The notes below the pieces were generated by a model. That model was not told the origin of the DNA and ran no database searches. It worked only from the letters and a program-made list of their open reading frames with translations. Positions 15,579 through 24,240 of a stretch of 64,000 bases of DNA are shown here, piece by piece (positions within the stretch are counted from its first letter, which is position 1; each line of letters starts with the position of its first letter). Both the position numbers and the translations under genes were made by a program. Origin of the DNA: DAOTTI01 sp034437795 (GTDB lineage: Bacteria; Chloroflexota; UBA11872; UBA12225); the NCBI GenBank assembly GCA_034437795.1, contig DAOTTI010000267.1, forward strand, positions 1 through 64,000, given 5' to 3'.

Positions 15579-16406
15579 GTGCAGGTACGGACATCGCCCT
15601 CGGCCAACCCTCACCCCGAGCTGGCCAGCCCCTGGCCACCTGGCTATGCCGGCGCCGTCTCCCTGACCTTCGACGACGGGCGGGCGTCACACCTTTCGCG
15701 CGTGGTGCCCATCCTGGCGGAGTACGGCCTGCACGCCACGTTCTACCTGAACCCGCGCGGCGCTACCGAGCAAGAGTGGCGTGAGAGGCTGGAGCCGTGG
15801 GTGGCCGTCCAGGCCGCCGGGCACGAGATCGGCAATCATTCCCTGAGCCACGTCTGCTCCCAGGCCATGCGCGACCGGCGTGATCCGCGCCTGCCGGCGC
15901 TGGAGACCTGGACGCTGGCGGACGTCGAGGCCGATGTGATGGAAGCGGAGCGCCGGCTGGGTGCGGTGCTGCCGGCGCCGCCGGGCCAGCCCCGTACCTT
16001 CTGCTACCCCTGCTATCAGGAACACGTCGGCGAGGGGCCAACGCGCCGGAGCTACGTGCCGGTGATCGCCAGGCGCTTCATCGCTGCCCGCGGCGCCGGC
16101 GAGTATGGTGACAACCGCCCCGCGACGTGCGACCTCCATTACCTGTGGTCGTGGAAGGTGGAGCTGCTCGACGGCGCCGCCCTCGTGGGCCGAGCCGAGC
16201 GGGCCGCGCTGGGCTACTGGGAGATCCTGACGTTCCACGACGTCGGCGACGGCGGACGGAGCCGGCTGACCAACACGGAAACCGACTTCCGCGAGCTGTG
16301 CGCGTTCCTGGCCCGCCACCGGCAGCGGCTCTGGACCGCTCCCGTCTCGGTCGTGGCGCAGCGCATCGCCGCCTGGCGCCGTGCCGTCTTCGAAGCCGCA
16401 GGGTAG
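15579..16406 (+). CDS. Polysaccharide deacetylase (NodB domain)
   Basis: Carbohydrate esterase 4-like protein of 275 residues, expected to remove N- or O-acetyl groups from a polysaccharide using a divalent metal. The NodB motifs are present: motif 1 TFDDG with Asp32 (base) and Asp33 (metal), motif 2 HEIGNHSLSH with metal ligands His87 and His91, and a late ILTFHDVG block carrying the further His. No signal peptide or anchor is visible, so it would be cytoplasmic unless exported otherwise. GTG start at 15579 with GGAG upstream; the next in-frame starts would cut into the fold. Confidence 0.9.
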   Translation: MQVRTSPSANPHPELASPWPPGYAGAVSLTFDDGRASHLSRVVPILAEYGLHATFYLNPRGATEQEWRERLEPWVAVQAAGHEIGNHSLSHVCSQAMRDRRDPRLPALETWTLADVEADVMEAERRLGAVLPAPPGQPRTFCYPCYQEHVGEGPTRRSYVPVIARRFIAARGAGEYGDNRPATCDLHYLWSWKVELLDGAALVGRAERAALGYWEILTFHDVGDGGRSRLTNTETDFRELCAFLARHRQRLWTAPVSVVAQRIAAWRRAVFEAAG

Positions 16407-16810
16407 CGGCTCAGCCGCGCAGCCGGACCATGGGCGGGGGACCTCACCCCCTTCGGGCGGGGGCGCACCGCACCCCTGCCCCACCCTGCCCCACCGTGTG
16501 GCTTGGCCCCGCCGCCCCCTCTCCGCTTCGGAGAGGGGGAACGACCGCCACGGCCGTGGGGCTTGGCCCCGCCGCCCTTCTCCGAGGCGCCGAGGGGGCG
16601 AGCCCGCATTCTTCATCGTCCGCGATCAGTTCCCTCGCCCTTTGGGAGAGGATGACGGTGAGGGCTCCGCAGGTCAAGCATTCGGTGTGGCTCTACTTCA
16701 CCTTCCCGTGGCGGAATGGTGAGGGCTCCGCAGGCGAAGGATCGACCCATGTCCCGCGGAGGCGCCGGCGAAGATGGAGAAGAGGCCGGCCATCTCTTCA
16801 GGATCCCCGT
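16407..16810. repeat. Gene-free repeat-rich stretch
   Basis: Holds a copy of the second repeat family (CCTCACCCCCTTCGGG, 16438-16475), a degenerate tandem of GGCTTGGCCCCGCCGCCC (about 16497 and 16555), one palindrome-family copy (16619-16675), and a second GGTGAGGGCTCCGCAGG at 16718-16734, 61 bases after the one at 16657. No ORF is supported. Confidence 0.7.
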
Positions 16811-17365
16811 CTAGGGGCCGATGTCCGTATCCTCCACGTCTCCAGGGCCGACGGCCGATCGCTCCAGTTCGAGCAGACGGTGCTTGCGGTCCAGTCCCCA
16901 GCGGTAGCCGGTGAGGCGCCCGTCGGCGCCCACGACGCGGTGGCAGGGTACGAGGATGGCCACGCGGTTGGCGCCGCAGGCGGCGGCGACGGCCCTGGTA
17001 GCGGTGTGGGGCAGGCCCAGCCGGCGCGCTAGCTCGCCGTAGGACAGGGTGTGGCCGGCGGGGATCTGCCTCAGCCCCGCCCACACGCGCTGCTGGAACG
17101 GCGTTCCGTGCAGATCCAGGGGGAGGTCCAGGCGCGCCGGCTCGCCCGCCAGGTGGCGCCGGATGGTGCCGGCCCAGGGCGCCAGGCCCGCATCGTCACG
17201 CTCCAGGATAGCGGCCGGAAAGTCGCGCCGCAGCGCGCCGGCCAGCTCCGCATCGGAATCGCCCAGGTAGAGGGCGCAGATACCCCGTTCGCTGGCGGCG
17301 ACGAGCAGGCGGCCGAGGGCGCAGCCGGCGATGGTATGGCGGATACGCTGCTTGCCGGACCTCAT
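16811..17365 (-). CDS. ogt: Methylated-DNA--protein-cysteine methyltransferase
   Basis: DNA repair protein that transfers alkyl groups from O6-alkylguanine to its own cysteine. The active site ILVPCHRVVG is intact with Cys141; upstream are GTPFQQRVWAGLRQIPAGHTLSYGEL, the DNA-binding helix region, and RAVAAACGANRVA, which includes the Arg finger segment. The length of 184 residues is slightly above Ogt because of a short C-terminal tail. ATG 17365 has GGGAAG about 10 bases upstream. There is no Ada-type regulatory domain. It is divergent from the flippase gene. Confidence 0.93.
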   Translation of the reverse strand: MRSGKQRIRHTIAGCALGRLLVAASERGICALYLGDSDAELAGALRRDFPAAILERDDAGLAPWAGTIRRHLAGEPARLDLPLDLHGTPFQQRVWAGLRQIPAGHTLSYGELARRLGLPHTATRAVAAACGANRVAILVPCHRVVGADGRLTGYRWGLDRKHRLLELERSAVGPGDVEDTDIGP

Positions 17366-17496
17366 GCGTACAATCTTCCCATTGGAGTTGCTCTACCTTG
17401 TGGAGGGTACGACGTACCGCGAGCCGGCGCCTGCGGCCTGACCTAGCCGGCCCGCTGGCGGCCCCGGATGGCCGGACCGGAGCCGGCGCGCCCCTG

Positions 17497-18588
17497 ATGC
17501 GGCCGCCGGCAGCGGGCGAGACTGTACCGGCGGAAGGGCCGCCGGGCCTGCGGTTAGCCGGCATCTGGCGGGGACTGGTGTGGAGCGGCCTGGCGGCGCT
17601 GGTGGCGGCGGTGGCGCTGGGCGTGTGGGGCGATTGGCGCCACCTGGCGGCGGCGTTTGGGCGCTTCTCCTGGATCGCCTTCCCCATCGCCCTGCTGCTC
17701 ACCCTGGTGAACGCCAGCCTGCGCTTTCTGAAGTGGCAGTACTATGTCCACCGCATCGGCGCGCGTCCGGCGCTGCTGGACAGCGTGCTGATCTTCGTGG
17801 CCGGCTTTGCGCTCTCCGTCACGCCGGGCAAGACGGGCGAGTTTCTCAAGGCCTATCTCCTCGCGCGGCGCTGCGGCGCTCCGGCCTGGAAGGCGGCGCC
17901 CATTACCCTGGCGGAGCGGGCGACGGACGGCTTTGCCGTGCTGGTGCTGGCCGGCGCCGGCTTGACGATCGTGACCGGCTCCCCCTGGTGGGTGGCCGGT
18001 AGCCTGGTCGTGACGGTGGCCGGCTGCGCCGCGCTGGCGCTGCTGGCATCCTGGGCCAGCCCCGGCAAGGAGTGGCGCGTGCCTGGCGTCATGGGGCAGC
18101 GCGCCGCCGCCTGGGTCGAGCGCCTGGCTCAGCGTCCGGCGGTGGCGCGGCTACTGGCCAGGCTCCGCCTCAGCGGCGAGGGCGCCTCCGCCATTCTGGA
18201 CGCCCGCAGCCTGCTCCTGGCCGTCGCCCTGGGCACCGTCTCCTGGGGCGCGGAGAGCATTGCCCTCTGGAACGCGCTGGTCGCCTTTGGCCTGCCGGCG
18301 ACCGTGCCCCTGCTGGGGAGCGCCCTGGCCGCGCTGAACGCCGGCACGCTGGTCGGTGCCTTCTCGCTCCTGCCCGGTGGAGCCGGCGCCGCCGAGGCGA
18401 CGATCGCCGCAGTGCTGGTGCAGCACGTCGATCGGGAGGTGGCCGCGGCGGCCACGCTCCTGATCCGGCTCTGCACCGTCTGGTTTGGCGCCATCCTGGG
18501 CATCGGCGCGCTGCTGGCCTTGAAGGCGGCCCTGGTGCCCGAGGCGCCTCCCGCGCGCCCGGTCCCCTCCGGCGCGCCACTCCCCTGA
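17497..18588 (+). CDS. Flippase-like membrane protein (lysylphosphatidylglycerol synthase TM / UPF0104 family)
   Basis: An integral membrane protein with about eight hydrophobic segments between residues 20 and 355. Family hallmarks are SLRFLKWQYYVHRIG, the loop FALSVTPGKTGEFLKAYLLARR, the ERATDGFAVLVLAG motif, and the late LPGGAGAAEA block. Members are thought to move lipids or lipid-linked sugars across the membrane. ATG 17497 is preferred; a longer frame from TTG 17398 adds an Arg-rich stretch that overlaps the promoter region. It ends just before a tandem CAGCCGGAG repeat. Confidence 0.88.
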   Translation: MRPPAAGETVPAEGPPGLRLAGIWRGLVWSGLAALVAAVALGVWGDWRHLAAAFGRFSWIAFPIALLLTLVNASLRFLKWQYYVHRIGARPALLDSVLIFVAGFALSVTPGKTGEFLKAYLLARRCGAPAWKAAPITLAERATDGFAVLVLAGAGLTIVTGSPWWVAGSLVVTVAGCAALALLASWASPGKEWRVPGVMGQRAAAWVERLAQRPAVARLLARLRLSGEGASAILDARSLLLAVALGTVSWGAESIALWNALVAFGLPATVPLLGSALAALNAGTLVGAFSLLPGGAGAAEATIAAVLVQHVDREVAAAATLLIRLCTVWFGAILGIGALLALKAALVPEAPPARPVPSGAPLP

Positions 18589-18603
18589 GCGCGGGCGGGG
18601 GGG

Positions 18604-18639
18604 CAGCCGGAGCAGCCGGAGCAGCCGGAGCAGCCGGAG
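18604..18639. repeat. Tandem 9-bp repeat (CAGCCGGAG)4
   Basis: Four perfect copies of CAGCCGGAG follow the flippase stop codon and are succeeded by a degenerate fifth. The tract is outside coding sequence and is likely prone to slippage. Confidence 0.9.
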
Positions 18640-18721
18640 CAGCGGGGGCATACGCCGTGGCGGCGCGAGGGAGGGATCACCCTTCGGCGCGGCCATACTC
18701 GGCGCAGAGGCTCCGTCACTC

Positions 18722-18901
18722 GTGGTTGCGCGCCCGCAGCATTGGCTCCGGCAGGCCGAACGGGATCTGGAGCACGCCCGCTACCCGAATGCGTATCCGC
18801 AAGGGGCGCCCTACGTGTTCTATCCACGCAGCGAGGCTGAACGTGCGACGGGCCATTCGCAAGCTATCCTGCGGGTGTGTCGAGATCTTGTCGCTGGATA
18901 G
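18722..18901 (+). pseudogene. HEPN-domain toxin remnant with internal deletion
   Basis: A 59-codon ORF from GTG 18722 (GAGG about 12 bases upstream) to TAG 18899-18901. It begins with the HEPN start pattern HWLRQAERDLEHAR and passes straight into the HEPN end pattern RYPNAYPQGAP, then YPRSEAERATGHSQAILRVCRDL. Normal HEPN proteins are about 130 residues; here the middle, including the RNase Rx4-6H motif, is missing without a frameshift. The junction reuses the residues ARY, so it looks like one clean deletion. Its stop overlaps the nucleotidyltransferase start, the usual arrangement of a HEPN/MNT pair. Family assignment is by recognition of both ends. Confidence 0.72.
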
Positions 18902-19181
18902 GGACGCCCCGATCCAGAACGTGACCGCGTGCGTCCGGCGCATGGCCGCTCGCCACGCGGAGATCGAGCGGGTGGCGCTCTTTGGCTCGCTGGCCCGTGG
19001 CGACGCGGCGCGCGGCAGCGACGTCGACCTGCCAGTCGTCCTCTCGCACAGCGCCCTCCCTTTCCTGGAGCGCATCTCCCGCTACATGCCGGCCGGCGGC
19101 GGCATTGGTGTGGACGTCTTCCCGTACACCCGCGAGGAGCTCGCCGGCAGGTCCCTCTTCCACAGGAAGACGGCAAGATGA
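18888..19181 (+). CDS. MNT-type nucleotidyltransferase (antitoxin of HEPN/MNT pair)
   Basis: Minimal nucleotidyltransferase domain of about 97 residues. The active site is complete: LFGSLARGDAARGSDVDLP with Gly33-Ser34 and Asp45/Asp47, followed by a third strand IGVDVFPY carrying another Asp. In HEPN/MNT modules this enzyme adenylylates and neutralises the HEPN RNase. TTG 18888 is used as start because it gives the usual length and overlaps the HEPN remnant by 14 bases; GTG 18921 and ATG 18942 are alternatives. The pair appears to have lost its toxin while keeping the antitoxin. Confidence 0.75.
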   Translation: MSLDRDAPIQNVTACVRRMAARHAEIERVALFGSLARGDAARGSDVDLPVVLSHSALPFLERISRYMPAGGGIGVDVFPYTREELAGRSLFHRKTAR

Positions 19182-19281
19182 GTTCCCTCTCTTTGGGAGA
19201 CGGTTAGGGTGAGGGCTTCAGTTCCCTCTCACTCTGGGAGAGGGCGAGGGTGAGGGCGCCGCTCGTGAATAAGCCAGGCTA
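19181..19281 (+). repeat. Dispersed intergenic palindrome, copies 3 and 4 in tandem
   Basis: Two copies head to tail: AGTTCCCTCTCTTTGGGAG..GGTGAGGGCTTC (19181-19219) and AGTTCCCTCTCACTCTGGGAG with GGTGAGGGCGCCGCTCGTGA and an AATAAGCCAGGCTAGC tail (19219-19281). The first is truncated at its 3' tail. They fill the gap between the nucleotidyltransferase and the convergent MFS gene. Confidence 0.85.
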
Positions 19282-20538
19282 GCGAACCGCTGCCGGCTGG
19301 CGGCGCGGTCCCAGCGGAACCACGCTCAGGAGCACGGCCGCGGTCCCCGCCGTCAGCGCCCCGTAGACGAAGGGGGCCGGCGGCCCCACGGCCTGCCACA
19401 GCGCTCCGGCGATCACGCTCGCCGGCAGTAGCGCTACCCCTGTGGCCGTGGCATAGGTGCCCATGGCCGTGGCCCGCAGCGATGGCGGCACTAGGTCGGT
19501 CACCAGGGCCCGCGCCACCCCCTCCGTGCAGGCGTAGTACAGGCTATACACCAGGAAGAGGGCGGCCACCGCCAGGGCGCCCGGCGCCACGGCGAAGCCG
19601 GCGTAGACCAGGGCAAAGATCCCATAGCCGGCCACCAGCACCGGCCGGCGTCCCCAGCGATCGGAGAGCATCCCCACCGGCGTGGCCAGCAGGGCGTAGA
19701 GCATGTTAAAGGCAAAGTAGGCCAGCGGGATCAGTGCGGCCGCCATGCCTGCGTCCTGCGCCCGCAGGATGAGGAAGGCATCCGAAGAGTTGCCCAGGGC
19801 GAAGAGGGTGGTAATGGCTGTCAGTAGGAGAAACGGCCGGCCCAGATCGCGCATGCCCAGGCGGGGCGCGTCGACGTCCTTCGGGGGCGCGGGCCGGTCC
19901 TGCACCAGCCACCAGGCCACCAGCACGGCCAGGAGCCCCGGCACGCTTGCCAGCCAGAACACGGCTCGCGCCCCTTCGGGGGTATTGCCCAGCAGGGCCA
20001 GGGTTCCCGCCGCCAGCAGGGGCCCGATCGCCGCCCCCGCCGTATCCATGCTGCGGTGGAAGCCGAAGGCCCGCCCGCGGATGGCGGGCTCCACGCTATC
20101 GGCAATTAGGGCATCGCGCGGCGCCCCGCGGATCCCCTTGCCGAAGCGATCGGCAAAGCGGATGGCCAGCACCTGCGGCCAGGCGGTGGAGAGCGCCAGC
20201 AGGGGCTTAGAGAGATTGGAGAGGCCATAGCCGAAGAGCATCAAGGGCTTGCGCCGCCCGCTCCGGTCGGAGAGCCAGCCGGCAAACACCCGCAGCACGC
20301 TGGCCGTGCTCTCCGCCACCCCCTCGATCAGCCCCACGGCCGCGACCGGGGCGTGCAGCACCGCCGTCAGGAACAGGGGCAGTACCGGCACGATCATCTC
20401 GGTGGAGATGTCGGTAAAGAAGCTCACCAGGCCCGCCGCCAGGACATTCCGGGGCATGGCGTGCTGCCACCCCCATCGTCTGGCGGCCGGCGCCGGTAGC
20501 GCCTGCACCTCGTCCACGGGGGCTTCACGCGCCGTCAT
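19279..20538 (-). CDS. Major facilitator superfamily transporter
   Basis: A 419-residue permease with twelve predicted transmembrane helices and the MFS loop signature twice: GWLSDRSGRRKPLM after helix 2 and GMLSDRWGRRPVLVAGYG after helix 8. The N-terminal FFTDISTEMIVPVLPLFL and DRFGKGIRGAPRDALIADS are characteristic of a subgroup of drug-efflux-like MFS proteins found in many soil bacteria; the substrate is unknown. ATG 20538 is chosen since AAGGAG lies 8 bases before it, while ATG 20562 has no such site. It is not linked to any of the binding proteins. Confidence 0.92.
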   Translation of the reverse strand: MTAREAPVDEVQALPAPAARRWGWQHAMPRNVLAAGLVSFFTDISTEMIVPVLPLFLTAVLHAPVAAVGLIEGVAESTASVLRVFAGWLSDRSGRRKPLMLFGYGLSNLSKPLLALSTAWPQVLAIRFADRFGKGIRGAPRDALIADSVEPAIRGRAFGFHRSMDTAGAAIGPLLAAGTLALLGNTPEGARAVFWLASVPGLLAVLVAWWLVQDRPAPPKDVDAPRLGMRDLGRPFLLLTAITTLFALGNSSDAFLILRAQDAGMAAALIPLAYFAFNMLYALLATPVGMLSDRWGRRPVLVAGYGIFALVYAGFAVAPGALAVAALFLVYSLYYACTEGVARALVTDLVPPSLRATAMGTYATATGVALLPASVIAGALWQAVGPPAPFVYGALTAGTAAVLLSVVPLGPRRQPAAVR

Positions 20539-20859
20539 CCCTGCTGCTCCTTGTGAGGACATGGCGTTGCCCGCACCACCTCATGGCGTTGCCGGCAAGC
20601 GGCACGCTGCCGCGGAGGCCGAGCGGCTAGCTGACGAGAGCATAACCGGCTACCCGCCCAGTTAGTCGAGAGGGAAGGCTCTCGGTTTGGCGCGCCTAAT
20701 CCCCGGCCTGAGGCGGCGCTCCCACCTCCTGCCCTCTTGCTGGCCCGTGGGTCGGTGCCTGTCCCCGGACGGCCAGCACCTTCCGACCGCTTGCTGGCCG
20801 ACCGCTTGCTGCCGGTGGGCCGGCGACTTGCTGGACGGCGGGGCGGTGGCGGACCTCAC
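20539..20859. other. Gene-free stretch with small repeats
   Basis: No supported gene. CATGGCGTTGCC is repeated at about 20559 and 20583, and GACCGCTTGCTGGCC-like words recur at about 20778-20830. Small translations here are built from those repeats and are not credible proteins. Confidence 0.6.
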
Positions 20860-22065
20860 TCAGGAGATGCCCAGCCACGCGCGGTAGACGTCTTCCATCA
20901 GCCGCACGTCGGTGCGTGTATCCTCGCCCGAGGAGCGGAACGGCGCGCCGGTGCGCAGGCACTCCACGAAGTGCTCCGCCTCCCGCTTGTACGCCCACGA
21001 CCAGCGCGGCTCGGAAATGGCCCGCGTGATAGTGTGCTGCACGCCGTGCTGGCCCAGGCCAGCCAGCGCGCCGCCGGCCTCCGGCAGATCGCTGCGGTAG
21101 ATCTCCACCTCCGCCACCGCGTTGCGCAGCAGCAGAGGCGGGGCCCAGGTATGCACCCACCCCCGCTCGAAGTAGGCCTGTGTGTGCTCGTCCCAGCGGT
21201 AGTAGCGCAACTGCCCCGTCTCCAGGACGCAGCGCACGCCGGCGATGGTCAGGATCACCACGCCCGTGCGGCCGTCCGGATCGAGATCGACGTGCGCTAC
21301 TTGCGCCTCGTCGCCGGCATCGAGCAGGAACCGCAAGAGGTTGACGTTGTGCGTGTACTGCTGGAGGTAGCCCACGTAGCGCCCGCCGTACTCCGGCGGC
21401 AGCCAGCGTGGCAGGTGCGCCTCCGTCGGCGCCGCCGGGGACGCCTCGTCGCTGTGGGTGACGGGAACGTCGCTGCCCGCCAGCCAATCGCCGCAGAAGC
21501 CGTGCGCCCGCACGTAGAGCAGCCGGCCGCACTCGCCGGTGTGGCGCCACCCCTGGATCACCTGGTGCGCCAGCTCGTTACCTACGTCATAGCGCTTCAT
21601 GTAGGCGACCATCAGCCGGGCGCCGCCCTCCCGCGCCGCCGCCAGGATGCGGTCGGCCTGGGCCAGGGAGATGGCCATCGGCTTCTCCATGAAGACGTGC
21701 TTGCCCGCCAGCAGGCAGTCGCGCGCGATCTCCCCCTGCAGCGCGAACGGCGCCGAGACGGCAATCGCGTCCACCTCCGGATCGGCCGCCAGCGCGCGGT
21801 GGTCAGCGTACAGGCGCGGGATGCCGAAGCGCCGCTGCACCTCCTCGCCGAGCGAGCGCCGCACCTCGGCTAGGGCGACCAGGTCGCATCCCGGCAGTGC
21901 GGCGAAGTTAGGCAGGTGTACCCGCTGCGCCAGGTTGCCGGCGCCGACGTAGCCCAGACGCACCGGGCGGCCCAGCGCCTGGAAACCCGGCTGCCTGGAA
22001 GCTTGAGTGACGGTCGGACTCACGTCTTGGGTTCCTCCCCCATTCTTCGCTGGTGACGCGGGCAT
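20860..22065 (-). CDS. Gfo/Idh/MocA family oxidoreductase, long form
   Basis: From ATG 22065 (GGAAGAG upstream) the protein has 401 residues: a 30-residue disordered N-terminus, Rossmann motif GYVGAGNLAQRVH, signature FMEKPMAI, and a C-terminal domain with WLPPEYGGRYVGYLQQYTHNVNLLRFLL, where the conserved His of the TH pair is present. An upstream GTG at 22095 is possible. The larger C-terminal domain resembles dehydrogenases acting on bulky or oligomeric sugar derivatives. It is followed on the opposite strand by the decaying sugar-binding/isomerase cluster and may have been its regulator-independent partner. Confidence 0.88.
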   Translation of the reverse strand: MPASPAKNGGGTQDVSPTVTQASRQPGFQALGRPVRLGYVGAGNLAQRVHLPNFAALPGCDLVALAEVRRSLGEEVQRRFGIPRLYADHRALAADPEVDAIAVSAPFALQGEIARDCLLAGKHVFMEKPMAISLAQADRILAAAREGGARLMVAYMKRYDVGNELAHQVIQGWRHTGECGRLLYVRAHGFCGDWLAGSDVPVTHSDEASPAAPTEAHLPRWLPPEYGGRYVGYLQQYTHNVNLLRFLLDAGDEAQVAHVDLDPDGRTGVVILTIAGVRCVLETGQLRYYRWDEHTQAYFERGWVHTWAPPLLLRNAVAEVEIYRSDLPEAGGALAGLGQHGVQHTITRAISEPRWSWAYKREAEHFVECLRTGAPFRSSGEDTRTDVRLMEDVYRAWLGIS

Positions 22066-22513
22066 CGTAGCGCACTCTTCCTGCGGCTGCGCCACTGGTC
22101 GCCCACTCTCATCGCAGACCTTCGCAAACTCGGTCCGCTGACGCGGACGCCGTGGGCTAATGCCGCACGGCTACAGGTGCGAACCCCGCTGCAGCGGGCT
22201 CCCCAGGCCCAGCCGGCTGAAGCCGGCTTTGCATAGCTGGCCCTGGGGCTTCAGCCCCAGGGCGGCGCGGCACGCGCAGGGCGTTTCCTCCTCTTGGCTG
22301 TTCCCGCGCCAGGAGTAGACTTAGACGTTGACATGCGATGCGGCCCCGCCCTACGATGGCTTACGAACTCTGGTGCCTCAAGCCCCACAAGGCTGTGGGG
22401 GAGTGCCATACTGAGGCCGCTGCGCTGGTAGTGACCAGGCGATCCTTCGAGCCGGAGAGAGTGAGAGCGGGCGCGGGGTGCGGTTTGTAGACGACTGTAA
22501 GGGAGTTCCTGCC
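22066..22513. other. Gene-free divergent region
   Basis: Lies between the divergent oxidoreductase and the broken binding-protein gene. It contains the self-complementary AGCCGGCT pair (22211-22228) and the strong hairpin at 22240-22263, but no ORF I would support. GGGAG at 22501-22505 is the ribosome-binding site of the following gene. Confidence 0.6.
22240..22263. repeat. GC-rich palindrome
   Basis: GCCCTGGGGCT-TC-AGCCCCAGGGC is a perfect inverted repeat with 11-base arms. Without a U-tract it is more likely a mobile palindromic unit than an intrinsic terminator; similar CTTCAGCCCC words are common in Chloroflexota intergenic DNA (from memory). Confidence 0.7.
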
Positions 22514-23861
22514 ATGGCCATGAGCCTTCGCCGGCCTCCGACGTGGTGGACGACCCGTCGCACCATCCTGCGCCTGCCAGTCGCCGCCATCGGGGCGGCC
22601 CTCGCCGCCTGTGGCCCTGCTGGCGGCGGCCCCAGCTCATCTGCCGGCGCATCCGGCCCAGCCACCCTGGACGTCCAGCTTAACTTCACCAGCCTGGAGC
22701 AGCCCTACCTTGAAAAGCACATCGGCGCCTTCATGCAGAGATACCCCCAGATCAAGGTGAACTGGGCAAATACCCCGGGCGAGGAGCACTACAGCAAGCT
22801 CACCACTATGGTCGCCGGCGGCACGCCGCCGCACCTGAGCCACATGACCAGCCGCTGGGCCGGCCAGTTTATCCGTGGCATGGCTGTCTACACCGACCTC
22901 ACGCCCCTGGCCAGGGCCGACAGGTTCGACCTCAAGGACTTCTGACCACTGCTCTCGGAAGGCTTCGCCGACGCCCAGGGGCGGCCGATGGTGCTCCCCT
23001 ACGACATCACCGTCCAGCTGCTCTACTACAACGCCGACGCGCTCAAGGCCACCGGCGCGCCGCTCCCCCACCGACCGCTGGACCCTTGACGACATGCTCG
23101 CCGCCGCCTTGAAGGCGACGCGAAAGGGAGCAGACGGGCGGTACGAGCAGTTCGGCTACGATGGCCTGCCCAACGGCGGGCAGTTCGAGTATGGAGTGGA
23201 GCGGTTCGGCGGGCGCCTTTTGAACGACAGGCTCACCCAGTGCGAGATGAACAGCGCCGGCTCCGTCCGAGGCATTCAGTTCTGGACGGACCTGCGCCAC
23301 CGCCACCACGTCGCCCCCGCCACCGCCGAGGAGCGCGCCGGCCAGACCATGCCCCAGCTGTTCGGCACCGGCCGGCTGGCCATGATGATCGCCGGCACCG
23401 TCACGGCCGCCCAGGTGCGTGACCAGAAGCCGGCATTTGTGTGGGACGTGCTCCCCATCCCTCGTGGGCCGGCCGGAGACCAGTTACGTGCCGGCGGCGG
23501 TGGCTACGGCCTGCACAAGGGCATCCAAAGCCTGGACGCCGCCTGGCTGCTGCTCAAGCACCTGGTCTCGCCGGAGGTACTCATGGACATGGTGGGCCAG
23601 CCGCGGCGCTCCGTGCCCGGCCGCGCCTCGGTTGCCAAGTCGGTCGCCGCCGAGACCGGCACCGCCCCCAGGAACTGGCAGGTGATCATCCCCGTGACCG
23701 AGAAGGCGCGCCACATCACGTTTGGCCTCACGCCCAAGGGCGGCGACCTGCTCCAGGAAGTCACCACCACGCTGAACAAGGTCTACAATGGCGGTACCGA
23801 CGTCAGGTCCGAGCTCGACGGGCTCACGCAGCGCATCAATGCCATCCTCGCCGGCCGGTGA
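22514..23861 (+). pseudogene. ABC sugar-binding lipoprotein 3, broken
   Basis: The start (ATG 22514, GGGAG 8 bases upstream) encodes a Tat lipoprotein signal: TTRRTILRL with Arg15-Arg16 and lipobox ALAACG with Cys33. The binding-protein fold then continues but is broken twice: an in-frame TGA at 22943-22945 (RFDLKDF-stop-PLLSEGF, probably a former Trp), and a one-base insertion in the C run at 23065-23069, after which the frame continues cleanly from TDRWTLDDML to INAILAGR. The total length fits one extra base. Both lesions are in otherwise healthy sequence, so inactivation is recent or reflects assembly errors. No permease genes accompany it. Confidence 0.88.
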
Positions 23862-23948
23862 GGTGCGATGTGTGGCGGGGATGGCGCCGGCGTACGGCTC
23901 ATCACGCATAGTCGGCTCACTGCTCGCAGACTTAGCGGAGGGTTAGCG

Positions 23949-24240
23949 TGGACACCGTAGTTCTGGACCGGATGCAGCGCGCGCAGCGGGTCGGCGTGTT
24001 TGGTATCGGGCTGGCCGCCTACTGGCCGCAGTTCTCCGGCCTACGGGAACGGCTGGAGGGCTAGCAGCGCCAGGTGCAGCATCGCCTGGCCGGTTTGGGC
24101 GCGGACGTGATCTCCGCCGGGCTGGTCGATACCGCTCCGGCGGCGCGGGCGAGCGGTTTGCGCGCGAGGCGGTGAGCCTCTTGCTCTGCTATGTGGGCAC
24201 ATACGCCACGAGTGCTCAGGTGCTCCCGGCCGTCCAGGCT
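23949..24240 (+). pseudogene. L-fucose/L-arabinose isomerase-like gene remnant
   Basis: GTG 23949 follows GGAGGG and begins MDTVVLDRMQRAQRVGVFGI, then GLAAYWPQFSGLRERLEG; this matches the N-terminus of the FucI/AraA-like isomerases of Chloroflexota. A TAG at 24062-24064 interrupts it (probably a former Tyr codon), the frame resumes as QRQVQHRLAGLGADVISAGL, then shifts near 24140-24152 to ERFAREAVSLLLCYVGTYA. The match ends near 24240, so about 80 percent of the gene is missing. It lies 87 bases downstream of the broken binding protein; together they look like a dead sugar-uptake operon. Confidence 0.75.

Noticed and set aside
18604..18639. CAGCCGGAG tandem as a protein repeat
   Set aside because: It follows the flippase stop codon; no supported gene reads through it.
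20662..20859. 65-codon minus-strand frame with QQAVG repeats
   Set aside because: Made entirely of small DNA repeats in a gene-free region; no start signal and no protein-like composition.
22240..22263. Intrinsic terminator
   Set aside because: Strong hairpin but no U-tract, and it lies between divergent genes where no transcript ends.
22943..22945. TGA in the broken binding protein as a selenocysteine codon
   Set aside because: It replaces a probable Trp in a non-redox lipoprotein and is followed by a frameshift, so it is a lesion.
24062..24064. TAG in the isomerase remnant as pyrrolysine
   Set aside because: The gene is also frameshifted and truncated; nothing suggests recoding.
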